Of a DNA stretch of 14,780 nt, positions 13,664 to 14,780 are shown in pieces. The notes below the pieces were generated by a model. It ran no database searches, was not told the DNA's origin, and saw only the letters and a list, made by a program, of their open reading frames with translations. The position numbers and the translations under genes were made by a program. Each line of letters begins with the position of its first letter. The stretch's first letter is position 1. The DNA is taken from the NCBI GenBank assembly GCA_021793335.1, contig JAJYSW010000058.1:1-14780 (forward strand), in the 5' to 3' direction. The stretch comes from Actinomycetes bacterium. GTDB lineage: Bacteria; Actinomycetota; Actinomycetes; Mycobacteriales; Micromonosporaceae.

Positions 13664-14530
13664 TCAGCGCGGGTCCCCGGTCTCCGCTCCCGGATCGGGC
13701 GGCGGCATGGCATCGAGCAGCGCCTGGGAGCGATCGGCGATCGCAGCGGCCATGTCCCGGTCCGTGTGGAGGTACAGCCGGTCATCCCGGATCGCGTCGA
13801 CGACCATCCCGCCCACGAGGTCCGCGTCCATGCCGACTTCGTGGAGCATGGCGTCCCCGCGCTTCGCCTGCTCCCGCCGGGCGGCGGTCGCTCCTCCTCG
13901 GACCGCGCTGTTCGAGCTGATGTTCGTGCCCACGAGGCCGGGGCACAGCACCGTCACACCGATCGGGTGTCCCGCTGCCTTGAGGTCGAAGCCGAGCGCC
14001 TCGGACAGCGCGATCACCGCGCTCTTCGAGGCGCGGTAGGTGAGCCCGGACGAACCGACCAGACTGGAGTTCGGGTGGGTCGCCAGCCCGGCGGCCGAAG
14101 CCGTGTTCACGATATGGCCGGCGCCGCCGCGTTCGAGCATTCGGGGCAGGAACGTCTGCACCCCGTTGTACACGCCGTCCAGGTTGATGCCGACCACCGT
14201 GTCCCACAGCTCATAGCCGAGCTCCGGCAGGGAGTCCGGCAAGCGCACGCCCGCGTTATTGCACAGCACCGACACCGGCCCGAGTCTGGATTCGACCAGG
14301 TCCGCCGTGCTCGCGAAGGCCTCCCGGTCCCGTACGTCGAGTTCGAACCCGGCGACCGCTTCCGCTCCGGCCCGGCGTTCGAGCTCATCGCATGCGGTGT
14401 CGAGGGCGTCGCGGTCGAGATCTGCGATGGCGACGCGCGCCCCTTCGTGCACGAGGGCCCGGGCCATCGACAGGCCGATGCCTTGAGCGCCGCCGGTGAT
14501 GAACGCGACCTGTCCGTCCAGATTCTCCAC
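13664..14530 (-). CDS. Short-chain dehydrogenase/reductase (SDR)
   Basis: NAD(P)-dependent oxidoreductase of 288 aa, classical SDR fold. Cofactor motif TGGAQGIG at 12-19, Asp37 at the end of the second strand (IADLDR), which favours NAD(H), NNAG at 91-94, catalytic Tyr165 and Lys169 in TYRASK, and Ser145 in TASAAG as the probable third catalytic residue. The distance Ser145 to Tyr165 is about 7 residues longer than usual because of the loop THPNSSLVGSSG. A C-terminal extension (about 225-288) contains MDADLVGGMVVDAIRDDRLYLHTD, as in other actinobacterial SDRs. The start is GTG 14530 with GGAGAG (14535-14540) 4 nt upstream. It stands alone in the visible DNA; the substrate cannot be assigned. 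Confidence 0.9.
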   Translation of the reverse strand: MENLDGQVAFITGGAQGIGLSMARALVHEGARVAIADLDRDALDTACDELERRAGAEAVAGFELDVRDREAFASTADLVESRLGPVSVLCNNAGVRLPDSLPELGYELWDTVVGINLDGVYNGVQTFLPRMLERGGAGHIVNTASAAGLATHPNSSLVGSSGLTYRASKSAVIALSEALGFDLKAAGHPIGVTVLCPGLVGTNISSNSAVRGGATAARREQAKRGDAMLHEVGMDADLVGGMVVDAIRDDRLYLHTDRDMAAAIADRSQALLDAMPPPDPGAETGDPR

Positions 14531-14610
14531 GCCGCTCTCCGATCATTGCCGTGGTGACCACATCAGACGCTACGCTGTTCGGCCTCGGCCCGCTCGCCCC
14601 GCCGTGGCCC

Positions 14611-14635
14611 GGAAGGCGGCCTGAGCCGCCGTTCC
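14611..14635. terminator. Hairpin upstream of the SDR gene
   Basis: GGAA-GGCGGC (14611-14620), loop CTGA, GCCGCC (14625-14630), one unpaired G and TTCC (14632-14635): a 10-bp stem with a single bulge. There is no T run. It may end a transcript from a gene beyond the right edge, or be a leader structure of the SDR message. The rest of 14531-14780 shows no gene. Confidence 0.4.
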
Positions 14636-14661
14636 GCATGGCGGGCAGCACGAACCTCGAC

Positions 14662-14713
14662 CGGGGCTCCGGCCCGGCACAGAGCGGGGCTCCGGCCCGG
14701 CACAGAGCGGGGC
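14662..14713. repeat. 23-bp tandem duplication, 2.3 copies
   Basis: The unit starting CGGGGCTCCGGCCCGGCAC and ending AGAG occupies 14662-14684 and is repeated exactly at 14685-14707; a third copy stops after CGGGGC (14708-14713). The 23-bp period would break any reading frame, so this is non-coding. Next to it GGCCCG (14711-14716) and CGGGCC (14728-14733) can form another hairpin. Confidence 0.85.
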
Positions 14714-14780
14714 CCGCCCATACCCTTCGGGCCGGGCCCGAGCGGCGCACGAAAGCGCTCGCTGCACCGGGCGAAGACGC

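Noticed and set aside
14570..14767. Minus-strand frames with a repeated APLCAGPEPR segment.
   Set aside because: The repeat is the translation of the 23-bp duplication, the period breaks the frame, and no ribosome site or family match is seen.
1..14780. CRISPR array, tRNA, rRNA, riboswitch, toxin-antitoxin or phage-defence system.
   Set aside because: No regularly spaced repeats, cloverleaf, conserved RNA core or defence-type proteins could be found on either strand.

Overview
The window is very GC-rich, has strong third-position G/C bias, uses GTG starts and carries actinobacterial gene families (RamB/PrpR-type propionate regulator, copper operators with ATACCC/GGGTAT arms). It is most likely chromosomal DNA of a high-GC actinobacterium; I cannot name the genus from the sequence. 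No complete mobile element, CRISPR array, tRNA or rRNA is visible, and I do not see a wholly new biological system.

Layout. (1) 1-305: a near-ideal intrinsic terminator of a gene left of the window, then a decayed right end of an IS200/IS605-type element with a frameshifted tnpB tail ending in an imperfect hairpin and TCAA. (2) 302-1446: a DUF1348/NTF2-like gene (-) and a divergent TetR regulator (+), separated by two copies of a 16-bp operator; the TetR start is moved to 850 on the basis of its ribosome binding site. (3) 1457-6411: a copper module. A His-rich P1B-3 ATPase (CopB type, CPH motif) is transcribed leftward, and a CopZ chaperone plus a P1B-1 ATPase (CopA, CPC motif) rightward. Three 17-bp ATACCC-N5-GGGTAT sites lie in the divergent promoter region, two of them exactly in the spacers between -35 and -10 boxes. 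No csoR gene is in the window, so the sensor must act from elsewhere. (4) 6520-11989: a 2-methylcitrate-cycle cluster. A hotdog acyl-CoA thioesterase, prpD, prpB and prpC form a leftward operon in which each junction is a 4-nt ATGA stop/start overlap; the PrpR/RamB-type regulator is divergent, with TGTGAAA boxes on both sides of the shared intergenic region. (5) 12021-13627: an FAD-dependent group A monooxygenase (-) and a divergent TetR (+) sharing an ACAACA-TT-TGTTGT palindrome; neither has a convincing ribosome binding site, which suggests leaderless mRNAs. (6) 13664-14530: a short-chain dehydrogenase (-). (7) 14531-14780: non-coding DNA with a hairpin and a 23-bp tandem duplication.

Functionally the window joins independent accessory units: propionyl-CoA disposal to pyruvate and succinate with its dedicated activator/repressor, copper handling (chaperone plus two complementary exporters), and two small TetR-controlled oxidoreductase/NTF2 units of unknown substrate. 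The most useful new observations are the operator architectures, the corrected starts, the IS605 remnant that supplies a gene's stop codon, and the translationally coupled thioesterase at the head of the methylcitrate operon.
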